From CSP1-5 sp964558395 (lineage in GTDB: Bacteria; Methylomirabilota; Methylomirabilia; Methylomirabilales; CSP1-5), in assembly GCA_964558395.1 (NCBI GenBank), contig CAZLDS010000005.1, positions 1 through 64,000 of the forward strand: 64,000 bases of DNA. The letters are read 5' to 3'. The translations under genes and the position numbers were made by a program. Numbering within the stretch: position 1 is the stretch's first letter; the number at the start of each line of letters is the position of its first letter. Shown one piece after another: positions 1 through 8,202 of the stretch. The notes below the pieces were generated by a model. It was given only the letters and a program-made list of their open reading frames with translations, did no database searches and was not told the DNA's origin.

Positions 1-261
1 ACCGAATATAACGACGCGACCCCGGAATCTCTGAACTTCCCCATTTCGGGGACAGGCACCTCCGTCGTGGGCGCGATCGGCGCCGGCGTCTCGTGGTTTG
101 TCGCCAACAATATCTCGCTGGATTTTGAGACGAAATTTCTGCTCGGCAACGCGGACATACGGATCAACGACCAGACCCAAGCGGCGAGCCTGAACACCGC
201 CTTGGTCCTGTTCGGCATCCGGGCCTACTTCCCGGAGGCCAAGACTGCCTCGACCAAGTGA
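1..261 (+). CDS. Outer-membrane beta-barrel protein, C-terminal end (5' partial)
   Basis: The frame is open from the first base and ends with a TGA at 259-261, so only the last 86 residues are present. The visible part alternates polar and hydrophobic residues (ISLDFETKFLLG, TALVLFGIRAYF), typical of the last strands of an OmpW/OmpX-like or porin-like barrel. The final strand is followed by a short polar tail (PEAKTASTK) rather than ending in the usual terminal aromatic residue. The protein would sit in the outer membrane. Its family cannot be fixed from the fragment, and no link to the downstream regulator is evident. Confidence 0.6.
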   Translation, partial: TEYNDATPESLNFPISGTGTSVVGAIGAGVSWFVANNISLDFETKFLLGNADIRINDQTQAASLNTALVLFGIRAYFPEAKTASTK

Positions 262-450
262 CCGACCCTCAATTACAGCTACAGCACGACTCGTGCGGCT
301 TATCGGCGGTTTATCTCCCCGCTTTTCCCTCCCGCCTGCCGGTTTTCCCCCACGTGTTCAGCCACGGGCCACCGCGTGGTGCAGGGCCTCGCGCTCAGCG
401 TGAAGCGGGCACGTCAATGTCACCCCCGCGTATTTCTGCAAAGATTTCTC
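262..450. other. Intergenic stretch before the FadR-type regulator
   Basis: This 190-base stretch separates the barrel gene from the promoter at 451. It has no convincing reading frame and no clear hairpin followed by a T-run. I see nothing functional in it. Confidence 0.4.
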
Positions 451-478
451 TTGACAGAGGGAATAAGGTTTATATTAT
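451..478 (+). promoter_or_regulatory. Sigma-70-type promoter of the regulator/oxidoreductase operon
   Basis: A perfect TTGACA (451-456) is followed after 16 bases by TATTAT (473-478) inside an AT-rich block. Transcription would begin near 485, inside the operator at 480-490, so a bound repressor would block initiation. It is the strongest promoter-like sequence in the first 10 kb and precedes the whole + strand block. Confidence 0.7.
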
Positions 479-479
479 A

Positions 480-490
480 TGGTCTGACCA
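480..490. promoter_or_regulatory. FadR-family operator (TGGTCTGACCA)
   Basis: The 11-base sequence TGGTCTGACCA is a perfect TGGT-N3-ACCA palindrome, the classic recognition pattern of FadR-subfamily GntR regulators such as PdhR and LldR. It lies directly downstream of the -10 box and upstream of the FadR-like gene at 532, which suggests autoregulation and control of the downstream operon. A second partial AGACC/AGACCT repeat follows up to about 511. Confidence 0.7.
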
Positions 491-531
491 ATAGACCTTC
501 AGACCTCAAGACCTTACCTGAGTGGCCCGGT

Positions 532-1251
532 ATGATTCTCAAAGCTATAAAAAAGACAAGGATTTACGAGGACATAGTCGCCCAGATTAAGCTGCTCATA
601 GCCGACGGAAAGCTCCGGGCCGGCGACCAGCTCCCCTCTGAGCGAGAGCTCTCCGAGATGTTCCAGGTAAGCCGGGCTTCGGTCCGGGAAGCGATCCGGG
701 CCCTTGAGTCTATCGGGTTGATCGAAATCCGACAAGGCGAGGGGACCTATATCGCATCCAGCGTGGAAACGCTCCTGACCTCAGTAGCCTCTGCCCTCGC
801 GCAGCAGAGGGATCCGCTCACTCCGGTCTTCGAGGCGCGAAAGATTCTCGAGCCTGCGACGGCTGCCCTCGCCGCGCAACGTGCCACTCCCGAAGAGGTG
901 GCGAAACTCGAAGCGATCCTGGCAGATCAAGAAAGACAGATTGCCGAGGGGGAGACGGGAGTCGAAGCGGATACGCGTTTTCACTATGCACTGGCCCACG
1001 CGGCGAAGAATGAGATCTTGGTCCGGCTTGACGAGGCGATCGTGGACAGCCTCCTAGAAACCCGAGTGCGCTCTTTGCGATCGCAGGGGCGCCCGACCCG
1101 GTCCCTGGCCGGCCACCGCGAGATCCTGGAGGCCATTCGCTCCAAGGATCCAGCGAGGGCCCGAGAGGCCATGCTCCACCATCTCGAAACCATCGAGCAC
1201 AATGTCCTGAAACTACCATCCGAGGAGTTGTCACCGTCATTGTCAGAATAG
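532..1251 (+). CDS. GntR-family transcriptional regulator, FadR subfamily
   Basis: This 239-residue protein has a winged-helix GntR DNA-binding domain (about residues 8-75, with the LPSERELSE and SRASVREAIRALE signatures) and an FCD ligand-binding domain (about 95-225) that keeps the D..FH, H and HH metal/ligand positions (DTRFH, GHREILEAI, MLHHLETIEHN). I placed the start at ATG 532 because an upstream start at 376 would run through the promoter and operator. Its stop codon overlaps the Shine-Dalgarno sequence of the next gene (TAGGAGG), so it is probably co-transcribed with the oxidoreductase genes. The ligand is likely a small carboxylate, perhaps the operon's substrate; this is inference. 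Confidence 0.9.
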   Translation: MILKAIKKTRIYEDIVAQIKLLIADGKLRAGDQLPSERELSEMFQVSRASVREAIRALESIGLIEIRQGEGTYIASSVETLLTSVASALAQQRDPLTPVFEARKILEPATAALAAQRATPEEVAKLEAILADQERQIAEGETGVEADTRFHYALAHAAKNEILVRLDEAIVDSLLETRVRSLRSQGRPTRSLAGHREILEAIRSKDPARAREAMLHHLETIEHNVLKLPSEELSPSLSE

Positions 1252-1260
1252 GAGGCGCGT

Positions 1261-2466
1261 ATGACCGGTTCAGTTGAAGTTGTCTACCGTGGCATCTTCC
1301 AGAAGCATCTGGGGCAGCGGATCACCCGGGGAATCGTCTTAGCGGCCGTCAAAGAGGGAAAGGTCGGCATCTCCTTCGGACGATATGGGGATTCACCAGA
1401 GCGGAATGGGATTCCGGCCAAGAGCTTTGCCGTCGTGGCGGATAACGAAGAAGACCTTCAGGCGTATCTCTCCCGCTACGAGCCGACTGACAACGATGTG
1501 ACCGTTGCCGTCGACGATACCCTGTGCAAGGGGGTGGAGTCCTGGGCCTGGTACGGACTGCAGCCAATTAACAAGCTGACCCGACCGGGCGGCACCGTGC
1601 TGACCACCTCCATGCAGTCCCCCGACGAGCTCCTCAAGGACTGTCACCAGAGGGACACGGACTGGAACCTGGCCATCATCAAGGCGACGGCCAGCTTCTC
1701 CGGCCTCTGGGTGTATAAGGACGATCATACCGATGTTCGGGTCTTGGGGGCCATCGCCAAACTCGCCCCTCACGTCGTCAAGCTCGAATCAGTCGAGGCG
1801 GCCATTCGCGATGAGTGGAATGACGAGCTCAAGGTCGCCTCCGCCCGCAAGGCATACGAGCGGGTCGAGGTCCGAAAGGTCCGAACCAATGAGGGGAATG
1901 CGGAGAAACCATATGAGTTTCGCCTGCCGAAGTGGTGGGAAATGAAGGAAGGATTGGTGATTCCGGGGATCCCCGTACAACAAGAAGTCGAGGGCTGGGA
2001 TGGGGGATACCGGCCGGGCCGTAATCCGACCTTTAAGAAGTTCTCCACCCGCACGATGCGCCCTGTGGTGGACTTCGAGATCTGTACGAAGTGCACCCTG
2101 TGTTGGTTGCAGTGCCCCGATTCCTGCTTCGACGTCACGCCCACGGGCCACTACGATGCCCACATGGAAGCCTGCTGCGGTTGTGGCGTGTGTGAGGCGG
2201 TCTGTCCCGTCGAAAAGTGTATTACGATGGTCAACGAGTCGGCCTTCCACGACAACGCCAGCCAGTTCGAGATGTACGAGAAAGACAAGGGCGCCTACAA
2301 GACATGGCTCACGGGGAAGATTGAGGACAAGGTGGTGACGCATCGGTCTCACGGGTTCCAGTACCGGGGACAATACGAGGACGAGCTTGCGCAGATCGGC
2401 GCAGCCGGTGAGGCCCACGGAGGTGTCGACATCGTCACTACGGAGCCGAGCGCAGGACCAGGGTAA
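1261..2466 (+). CDS. 2-Oxoacid:ferredoxin oxidoreductase, fused gamma-delta subunit (oxalate/pyruvate type)
   Basis: This 401-residue protein joins a gamma domain (about residues 5-185, beginning VVYRGIFQKHLGQRIT) to a delta domain with two 4Fe-4S ferredoxin motifs: C275-x2-C278-x2-C281-x3-C285 and C305-x2-C308-x2-C311-x3-C315. The gamma domain contacts the CoA/TPP region in the superfamily, and the ferredoxin domain carries electrons to ferredoxin. A good Shine-Dalgarno (AGGAGG) lies six bases before ATG 1261. Gamma-delta fusion with separate alpha and beta genes is the layout I recall for oxalate oxidoreductase of Moorella, but some pyruvate enzymes are also split this way. The C-terminal ~75 residues extend past the iron-sulphur motifs. 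Confidence 0.88.
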   Translation: MTGSVEVVYRGIFQKHLGQRITRGIVLAAVKEGKVGISFGRYGDSPERNGIPAKSFAVVADNEEDLQAYLSRYEPTDNDVTVAVDDTLCKGVESWAWYGLQPINKLTRPGGTVLTTSMQSPDELLKDCHQRDTDWNLAIIKATASFSGLWVYKDDHTDVRVLGAIAKLAPHVVKLESVEAAIRDEWNDELKVASARKAYERVEVRKVRTNEGNAEKPYEFRLPKWWEMKEGLVIPGIPVQQEVEGWDGGYRPGRNPTFKKFSTRTMRPVVDFEICTKCTLCWLQCPDSCFDVTPTGHYDAHMEACCGCGVCEAVCPVEKCITMVNESAFHDNASQFEMYEKDKGAYKTWLTGKIEDKVVTHRSHGFQYRGQYEDELAQIGAAGEAHGGVDIVTTEPSAGPG

Positions 2467-2490
2467 AGAGAACGCGGTGCGTTTCCTTTA

Positions 2491-2590
2491 GAGCAATGGA
2501 GCAATGGAGCAATAGAACAGTGGAACATTTGAATTGAACCTAATGAATTTTGGAACGATGCTCCATTGCGGTCTACTGATCCAATGTTCC
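2491..2590. repeat. Short tandem/inverted repeats in the gamma-delta to alpha spacer
   Basis: The 183-base gap between the gamma-delta and alpha genes holds reiterated GAGCAATG units (from 2491) followed by GAACA/GAACATT variants. A reverse complement, CTCCATTGC at 2561-2569, could pair with GCAATGGAG at 2501-2509. It is non-coding and AT-richer than the flanking genes. It may be a hairpin affecting expression of the alpha-beta pair, or neutral repeat sequence. Confidence 0.55.
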
Positions 2591-2649
2591 GAGGTTGAAA
2601 GGCGTTTCCAGAGAAGTTCACGTACGTCGTCGATTACGGAGGTGAGGCA

Positions 2650-3873
2650 ATGAGCGTTGCAACGAAACCGGCGGCCATCCCCGACCAGGATATGCTCATC
2701 AGCGGGTGTGGAGCTATCGCCCAGGCCTTGCGCCTGGCCGACCTCGACGTAGTGACCGCCTACCCCATTCGGCCGTATGACACGGTGATGCAGGCGGTGG
2801 CCAAGCTGATCTCGAACGGCGAGCTGGACGCCGAGTATATCGTCGCCGCCAGTGAGCATGACCAGTTCGAGATTGTGAAGCATGCCTCCGCGGTGGGCGC
2901 CCGGGTCTTCTGCGGGTCGAGCGGCGTGGGATGGATGTACGCCATGGAGGCCCTCGCGGTGACGCCGGCCCTCCGGCTACCGATGCTCTGCCTGGTAGGA
3001 AACCGGGCGCTGGACGACCCGGGTGCCTTTGGCTGCGAGCACAATGATGCCCTCTGCGTCCGGGACCTGGGCTGGATGCTCACCTGGGTGGATACGGCGC
3101 AGGAGGCCCTCGATACCGCGCTGATTGCATATCGCGTGGCGGAAGACCGCCGGGTCTTCCTCCCCTGCGCCATCGGAGCAGACGGCGCGTTTCTCACCCA
3201 CTCGGAAGCGCTCGTCAAAGTTCCCAGCAAAGAGAAGGTGGACCAGTTCCTTCCAAAGTACGATCGAGGGGACAAGTTGCTCCACCCTGACAACCCGATC
3301 ACGGTCGCTCCCCAGGCGAATGAAGATTGGGTGATGGAGATTCGTAAGCAAAACGATGAGGCGATGCGCCGCGCCCGCGGGGTAATCCAGGAAGCTTGCC
3401 GGGACTTCCACAAGATCTTCGGCCGCCAAGGGGGGAACCCCTTTGTGGAATCGTACATGGCCGAAGACGCGGACGTGATCCTCTTTGGCCAGGGAACCCT
3501 GTCCCTTCCGGTCAAGGTAGGCGTCCGGAAGCTCCGTGAGCAGGGACACAAGGTCGGCTTTGTGCGCCTGCGGTGGCTGCGGCCGTTCCCCACGCCGGAA
3601 GTACAGGAGGCACTCGGGAACGCCAAGGCCGTCGGTGTGATCGATCGTGACTACTCGTTCGGCTCACCGAACTACGGGGCGGTGCTTTATAACGAGGTGC
3701 GGTCGGCCCTCTACGACCTGCCGAAGCGGCCCCACGTCATCAGCTTCGTCTGCGGCCTCGGCGGTCGGGAGGTAACCCTGGATAGTGTGACTGAAATGAG
3801 TGAGATCCTGCTCAAGGTGGCGAAGACGAAGAAACTCGAGCAACCCAACTACTGGATCGGGGTAAGGGGGTAA
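2650..3873 (+). CDS. 2-Oxoacid:ferredoxin oxidoreductase, alpha subunit (oxalate-oxidoreductase-like)
   Basis: This 407-residue protein matches the PorA alpha family: an N-terminal domain with the YPI-x-P loop (residues 38-42), AASEHDQ at 66-72 and NRALDDPGAFGCEHND near 118-133, then a transketolase C-terminal-like domain. The usual threonine of YPITP is arginine here (R41). With a +10 offset, R41, R119, D122 and F127 line up with R31, R109, D112 and F117, which I recall as active-site residues of Moorella oxalate oxidoreductase. That argues for oxalate over pyruvate, though it rests on memory and not on an alignment. The Shine-Dalgarno (GGAGGTGAGG) fits ATG 2650. The beta gene starts five bases after the stop. 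Confidence 0.88.
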   Translation: MSVATKPAAIPDQDMLISGCGAIAQALRLADLDVVTAYPIRPYDTVMQAVAKLISNGELDAEYIVAASEHDQFEIVKHASAVGARVFCGSSGVGWMYAMEALAVTPALRLPMLCLVGNRALDDPGAFGCEHNDALCVRDLGWMLTWVDTAQEALDTALIAYRVAEDRRVFLPCAIGADGAFLTHSEALVKVPSKEKVDQFLPKYDRGDKLLHPDNPITVAPQANEDWVMEIRKQNDEAMRRARGVIQEACRDFHKIFGRQGGNPFVESYMAEDADVILFGQGTLSLPVKVGVRKLREQGHKVGFVRLRWLRPFPTPEVQEALGNAKAVGVIDRDYSFGSPNYGAVLYNEVRSALYDLPKRPHVISFVCGLGGREVTLDSVTEMSEILLKVAKTKKLEQPNYWIGVRG

Positions 3874-3878
3874 CGACG

Positions 3879-4940
3879 ATGGCAACAGAACTGACCGTTC
3901 TGCCGACCCAGAACCTGGAAAGCTACAAGGGGGTCAAGAAAATTGACCTAGAGGAGTACTTCACCTCGGGACACCGGACCTGTCAGGGGTGCGAGTCGGC
4001 GCTGGTGATGAAACTGATGGCCAAGGCAGCGGGGCCACGGACTGTCGTCCTAGGCGCCACCGGATGCATGTACGTGGCCAATACCACATACTACTCCACG
4101 TCCTGGGTGGTTCCCTGGATGCACACTCAGCTCGGGGCGTCCGGCTCGGCCGCCGTCGGAACCGCGGCCGGACTCAAGGTCCTCATGCGCAAGAGCCGGA
4201 TCAAGCAGGAGCCGATCAATGTGATCGCCTTTTGCGGCGATGGAGGGGGAGCCGACATGGGGCTCAGTGCCATCTCGGCCGCTTTGACCTATCCCGAGTA
4301 TAACTTCCTGATCCTGATGTACGATAACGAATCCTATGCCAACACCGACATACAGCTTTCGAGCATGACGCCGTATGGAGCCAACACGACGTTTTCCCCT
4401 CCGGGGAAGGCCCGGCGCATCCTCCACAAGCGGTGGAAGAAGAACGTGGCGGGGATGCTCGCCGCCGGGCACCCTGAGTGCCGGTACGTCGCCACCGTGG
4501 ACGCTTCCTACGCCCTCGAGATGATGAACCGCATCCGAAAGGCGCTCACGATCGGCGGCCCAACGTTTATTCACTCCCTGGACCCCTGCCCAAAGGGCTG
4601 GGACTATGACCCGATACAGTCCCACGAACTCGGGGAGTTGGCCGTCGAAACCGGCGTCTGGCCCCTTTTCGAGGTCGAGGATGGGGTGCTGAAATTCTAC
4701 GGCAAATCCAAGGGTATCGCGCAGGGGCGTAAACGAAAACCGGTCCGGGATTATCTGCTCAGACAGGGCCGGTTCGCCCACTTTACCGAGGAAGACATCG
4801 AGTACTTCCAGAAGAAGGTGGACCTCATGTGGGATCGGTGGCTCATCCCGGGCGCCGTTTGCATCGAGATGAACGAAGATATCCGCAAACAGCTCGCCCG
4901 CGCCGAGCAAGAGGTCGCCGCGGCCGAAGGCAACCAGTAA
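3879..4940 (+). CDS. 2-Oxoacid:ferredoxin oxidoreductase, beta (TPP-binding) subunit
   Basis: This 353-residue protein is the thiamine-diphosphate and 4Fe-4S subunit. It has C-x2-C at 35-38 (CQGC), a further cysteine in the GATGCMY segment (63), the TPP/Mg GDGGG motif at 120-124, and the metal/TPP loop with N150 and N155 (YDNESYANTD). With alpha and gamma-delta it would cleave a 2-oxoacid and pass two electrons to ferredoxin; if the substrate is oxalate, the product is two CO2 with no acyl-CoA. The Shine-Dalgarno GGGGG overlaps the end of the alpha gene, so translation is probably coupled. A strong hairpin follows the stop. Confidence 0.88.
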   Translation: MATELTVLPTQNLESYKGVKKIDLEEYFTSGHRTCQGCESALVMKLMAKAAGPRTVVLGATGCMYVANTTYYSTSWVVPWMHTQLGASGSAAVGTAAGLKVLMRKSRIKQEPINVIAFCGDGGGADMGLSAISAALTYPEYNFLILMYDNESYANTDIQLSSMTPYGANTTFSPPGKARRILHKRWKKNVAGMLAAGHPECRYVATVDASYALEMMNRIRKALTIGGPTFIHSLDPCPKGWDYDPIQSHELGELAVETGVWPLFEVEDGVLKFYGKSKGIAQGRKRKPVRDYLLRQGRFAHFTEEDIEYFQKKVDLMWDRWLIPGAVCIEMNEDIRKQLARAEQEVAAAEGNQ

Positions 4941-4945
4941 AGCAG

Positions 4946-4996
4946 AACGACAAAGGCGGAGCCACGCCGCCTAGGTGCGGCTCTGCCTTTGTCGTT
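4946..4996. terminator. Rho-independent-type terminator hairpin after the beta subunit
   Basis: AACGACAAAGGC at 4946-4957 pairs almost perfectly with GCCTTTGTCGTT ending at 4996, with additional GAGCC/GGCTC pairing inside. A short T-rich tail follows. The hairpin sits five bases after the beta-subunit stop and probably ends the oxidoreductase transcript, so the transporter genes would use a separate promoter. The symmetry makes it potentially bidirectional. Confidence 0.75.
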
Positions 4997-5108
4997 ATTG
5001 GTCCCTGTGAACCCGAAAGCCCCACAGCCCGCCCATGATGACGACCGAAACCGGGTTTGCCCAAGCTAAGAGCCAATCGGGTTACGCGTTTCAATATCCT
5101 GAATTAGC

Positions 5109-5137
5109 TTGACAAAACAGGGTTTTGGTTTTAACCT
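5109..5137 (+). promoter_or_regulatory. Putative promoter of the TTT transporter genes
   Basis: TTGACA at 5109-5114 is followed after 17 bases by TAACCT (5132-5137). The -35 is perfect and the -10 is moderate. It would give a ~195-base leader before the first tctC. The ~400-base gap from 4941 to 5339 otherwise holds the terminator at 4946 and no coding sequence that I can support. Confidence 0.5.
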
Positions 5138-5339
5138 GAGTGCCGCCTAACGGAGAACAAAGACCTCGTCATAGTACATGGTGTACTTGCAGAAGAACGC
5201 AATTATCCAAAGAGCACACAGCATAACGGGGTTCGCAAATCGGGTCAGGGAAACACACACCTGTATCTCAGCAAACATTCTGGTCGTAAGACCAGGCTTT
5301 CCTTTCCAGACGTTCTCGTAAGAATAAGAGCGGATCACC

Positions 5340-6353
5340 ATGCGTCGAAAGAGTCGGTGGATCCCTGTGGTGGTCCTGGGATTACTCCTTACTTTCGTGG
5401 TCGTGGGACCCGGGACGAACCTGCTCACGGACACAGACGCCGAGGCGGCGAAGTGGCAACCCAAGAAACCGATCACGTTCGTCATCATGGCCGGCAAGGG
5501 CGGGGGTGCCGATCGGATCGCCCGGCTGATGCACAAGATCGTGCAAACGCATGGCTGGTCGCCCGAACCTCTCATCCCCGTCAACAAACCGGGTGGGGGC
5601 GGCGCGGAGGCGCTCCGCTTCCTCAAGGAGAGTCATGGCGACCCGCACGTCCTCCTGGTCACCCTGAACAGCTTCTTTACCACTCCTCTCCGTGGCAATA
5701 TGGGGCTGAGTTACCGGGACTACACCCCAATTGCCAGGATGGCGACGGACACCTTTATCCTCTGGGTGAACGCGAAGTCGCCCATCAAGAACGTGGACGA
5801 GTACGTCAAGGCCGTGAAGGCCGCTGGCGGCAAGTGGAAGATGGGCGGAACCGGTAAGGGACAAGAGGATTCGCTCGTGACCGGCATGCTCGAAGACGCA
5901 TACGGCATCACGGTCACGTACGTCCCCTACATGGGAGGTGGCAAGGTCGCGAAAGAGCTCATCGGGGGACACGTTGATTCCACCGTCAACAACCCATCCG
6001 AGCAGATCTCGTGGTTCGAGGCCGGCCGCTCTCTCCCGCTGGCCGCCTTCACCCCCGAGCGGCTGCCGCAGTTTCCCAACGTGCCGACCTTCGGGGAGCT
6101 CGGCAAACCTCTCGTCTACTACATGCAGCGCAGCATCAACGCGCCCGGTGGAATTCCCAAAGAGGTGCAAGAGTGGTACGTGGACCTCTTCACGAAACTC
6201 TCCAAGTCCGAGGAGTGGCAAACCTACTGCAAGAAGAAATCCCTCCAGTGCACCGGCAACCTCGGCTTCCTCACGGGTGATAAACTCTCCGCGTTCTTTG
6301 CCGAGGAGGAGGCCAAACACAAGAAACTCCTGAAGGCCATGGGAGAAATCTAG
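5340..6353 (+). CDS. tctC: TctC-family (Bug) tricarboxylate-type solute-binding protein, copy 1
   Basis: This 337-residue periplasmic binding protein has a signal peptide (about residues 1-37: basic MRRKSR, hydrophobic core, cleavage near AEA/AKW). It then has TctC hallmarks: the early glycine-rich GKGGGAD loop, KPGGGGAEALRF, and an FKGGG-like YMGGGKVAKELIGG segment near 195-210. It captures a carboxylate for the TctAB permease. It lies 340 bases after the oxidoreductase operon, behind its own likely promoter. A paralogue follows at 6669. Oxalate or another small di- or tricarboxylate is the plausible ligand by context only. Confidence 0.9.
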   Translation: MRRKSRWIPVVVLGLLLTFVVVGPGTNLLTDTDAEAAKWQPKKPITFVIMAGKGGGADRIARLMHKIVQTHGWSPEPLIPVNKPGGGGAEALRFLKESHGDPHVLLVTLNSFFTTPLRGNMGLSYRDYTPIARMATDTFILWVNAKSPIKNVDEYVKAVKAAGGKWKMGGTGKGQEDSLVTGMLEDAYGITVTYVPYMGGGKVAKELIGGHVDSTVNNPSEQISWFEAGRSLPLAAFTPERLPQFPNVPTFGELGKPLVYYMQRSINAPGGIPKEVQEWYVDLFTKLSKSEEWQTYCKKKSLQCTGNLGFLTGDKLSAFFAEEEAKHKKLLKAMGEI

Positions 6354-6668
6354 TCGATGTGCCGGGTCTAGGGGTTGAGTGCGTTTGCGGCCTACTGAAT
6401 CGAGCGATCGTAATGATCGAACGTGCCGCCCGCGGGGGACGGGGCAGGCAGGCTTTCACGCGAGGTAGCAAGACTCTCCATGCAGTCGCCAAGCTGTCGC
6501 GTGAGAGATAGAGTATCTTCTCACCGGGAGCGAATAAAACAAATAAAAGGAGGTGAGATCGGGGATTGTCATGGAGCGACTCCTCTCGAGGCAGCCGAGT
6601 GGGAGTCAGAACAGTAGGTTCGAACAGGAGCCTTCCCTTACTAGTACGGTGATGAAAGGAGAGGTGCC
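6354..6668. other. Spacer between the two tctC genes
   Basis: The 315-base gap has no open frame with a credible start. It contains TTCACGCGAGGTAGC/TGTCGCGTGAG, a weak inverted repeat around 6455-6505. I cannot assign a promoter with confidence. A clear Shine-Dalgarno (AAAGGAGAGG) lies at its right end before the second tctC. Confidence 0.4.
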
Positions 6669-7688
6669 ATGTGTAGAAAGAGGTGGGTAACACTCGCAGT
6701 TCTCGCATTGTTTACCCTGCTTCTCGGACCAGGGACTGTGCTGCTCACGGCCAACGATGCCCAGGCCTGGGAGCCGACGAAGCCCATCGAGTTCGTCGTG
6801 CCCGCGGGACAGGGGGGCGGCGCGGACTTGATGGCCCGCTTTCTTGCGGGAATTGCGGAGAAAAACAAACTCTCCCCTCAGCCCTTGCTCGTCGTGAATA
6901 AGAAAGGTGGCTCCGGAGCCGAGGGCTTCCTGTATGTCAAAGGCAAAAAGGGAGATCCCAACGTGATCATCATCACCCTGTCCAATCTGTTCACAACCCC
7001 CCTCGCCACCGGGGTCCCCTTTAACTGGAAGGATCTGACCCCCATCGCCCGCCTCGCACTCGACCACTTCATTCTGTGGGTGCATGCCTCGACGCCGTAC
7101 AAAACGCCAAACGATTACTTTAAGGCTGTCAAGGCAAAGCCTGGAAAATTCAAGATGGGTGGGACCGGGAGTGCTCAGGAGGACCAGATCATTACCTTGC
7201 TGATGGAGGAGCATTTCGGGCTCAAGTTCATCTACGTCCCCTTCAAGGGGGGCGGGACGGTGTGTGCGAACCTCGTGGGGAAGCACATCGATTCGACCGT
7301 GAACAATCCGTCGGAGTGCTTGGGACACTGGAAGGCCGACCGCGTCCGGCCCTTGGCGGTCGTCGCTTCGGAGCGGATCAATCTCCCGCGGTGGAAGACG
7401 ATCCCCACCATGAAAGAGGCCGCGGGCGTGGACATGAGCTATCTGATGCTCCGCGGCATCTTCGGACCACCCGACATGCCCAAGGAGGCCCTTCAGTGGT
7501 ATATCGGCTTCCTCAAGAAGGTCTCCGAGACGGCCGAATGGAAGAAGTATACTGATGATTACGCCCTCAAGCGGGCCTTCCTGGCAAACGGCCCGGATTT
7601 CACGGCGTGGCTGACCGAGACCGAAGCCCTGCACAAGAAGCTCATGACGGAGGGCGGTCTCATTGGCGTAAAGGCGAAAAAGAAGTAG
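6669..7688 (+). CDS. tctC: TctC-family (Bug) solute-binding protein, copy 2
   Basis: This 339-residue protein is a paralogue of the gene at 5340 (same AGQGGGAD loop, same NxKGGSGAEGFLY region, same FIYVPFKGGGTVCANLVG segment). The signal peptide ends near residue 30 (NDAQA/WEP). Its Shine-Dalgarno AAAGGAGAGG is strong. It is followed by tctB after 18 bases, so it is probably the cognate binding protein of the permease. Having two binding proteins for one TctAB suggests either two ligands or two affinities; the sequence does not say which. Confidence 0.9.
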   Translation: MCRKRWVTLAVLALFTLLLGPGTVLLTANDAQAWEPTKPIEFVVPAGQGGGADLMARFLAGIAEKNKLSPQPLLVVNKKGGSGAEGFLYVKGKKGDPNVIIITLSNLFTTPLATGVPFNWKDLTPIARLALDHFILWVHASTPYKTPNDYFKAVKAKPGKFKMGGTGSAQEDQIITLLMEEHFGLKFIYVPFKGGGTVCANLVGKHIDSTVNNPSECLGHWKADRVRPLAVVASERINLPRWKTIPTMKEAAGVDMSYLMLRGIFGPPDMPKEALQWYIGFLKKVSETAEWKKYTDDYALKRAFLANGPDFTAWLTETEALHKKLMTEGGLIGVKAKKK

Positions 7689-7706
7689 GAAAAATAGGCG
7701 CCGACC

Positions 7707-8189
7707 GTGCGTATTGCTGACCTCCTTGTCGCCTTACTCCTGCTCGCCTTCGGCGCCGGAGTAATACTCCAAGCGGAGTCGGTCGGCACCGGATGGCTTC
7801 GAGGGCGGCCCGAGTCGGGGTTTATTCCTTACTGGCTCGGCGTCGCCCTCGTTGCTTTGTGCCTCCTCGTCCTGGCTGAGACCCTCTGGCGCTGGAAGCG
7901 CACGACCGAACCGTTCTTTGCCGATCGCGAGGGAATGTGGTCGGTCTTGAAGGTCTCCGGGACGGCGCTCCTGTTTCTTCCTTTGATCTATTTCGCAGGG
8001 TTTTACGCTGCGGCGGCCATTTACATCCTCATTTACACGCGCTGGGTGGGAAACCACCGCTGGTACTCGGCGATCCTGCTGAGTATCGGGATTCCCGTCG
8101 GGAGCTACATCGTCTTCGAGCGCTGGTTGCGGATCCTGTTGCCCCGAGGGCTCTACGACGTGTTCGGCGCCATCATGTCCATGTTCTAG
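7707..8189 (+). CDS. tctB: TctB-family small membrane subunit of the TTT transporter
   Basis: This 160-residue protein has four predicted membrane segments (about 5-22, 42-60, 83-105, 115-150) and the conserved N-terminal pattern of TctB: helix, then GLRGRPESGFIPYWLG-like loop, then helix. It forms the small permease subunit with TctA in the inner membrane. The start is a GTG at 7707 after a weak AGGAAAAATAGG ribosome site. It lies between tctC and tctA with 18- and 13-base gaps, as expected for a tctCBA operon. Confidence 0.85.
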   Translation: MRIADLLVALLLLAFGAGVILQAESVGTGWLRGRPESGFIPYWLGVALVALCLLVLAETLWRWKRTTEPFFADREGMWSVLKVSGTALLFLPLIYFAGFYAAAAIYILIYTRWVGNHRWYSAILLSIGIPVGSYIVFERWLRILLPRGLYDVFGAIMSMF

Positions 8190-8202
8190 GAGAAGCGACG
8201 GC

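Noticed and set aside
818..1240. 140-codon antisense frame over the FadR-like gene
   Set aside because: Composition is arginine/proline/glycine-rich, without any motif. The sense strand has clear GntR and FCD motifs.
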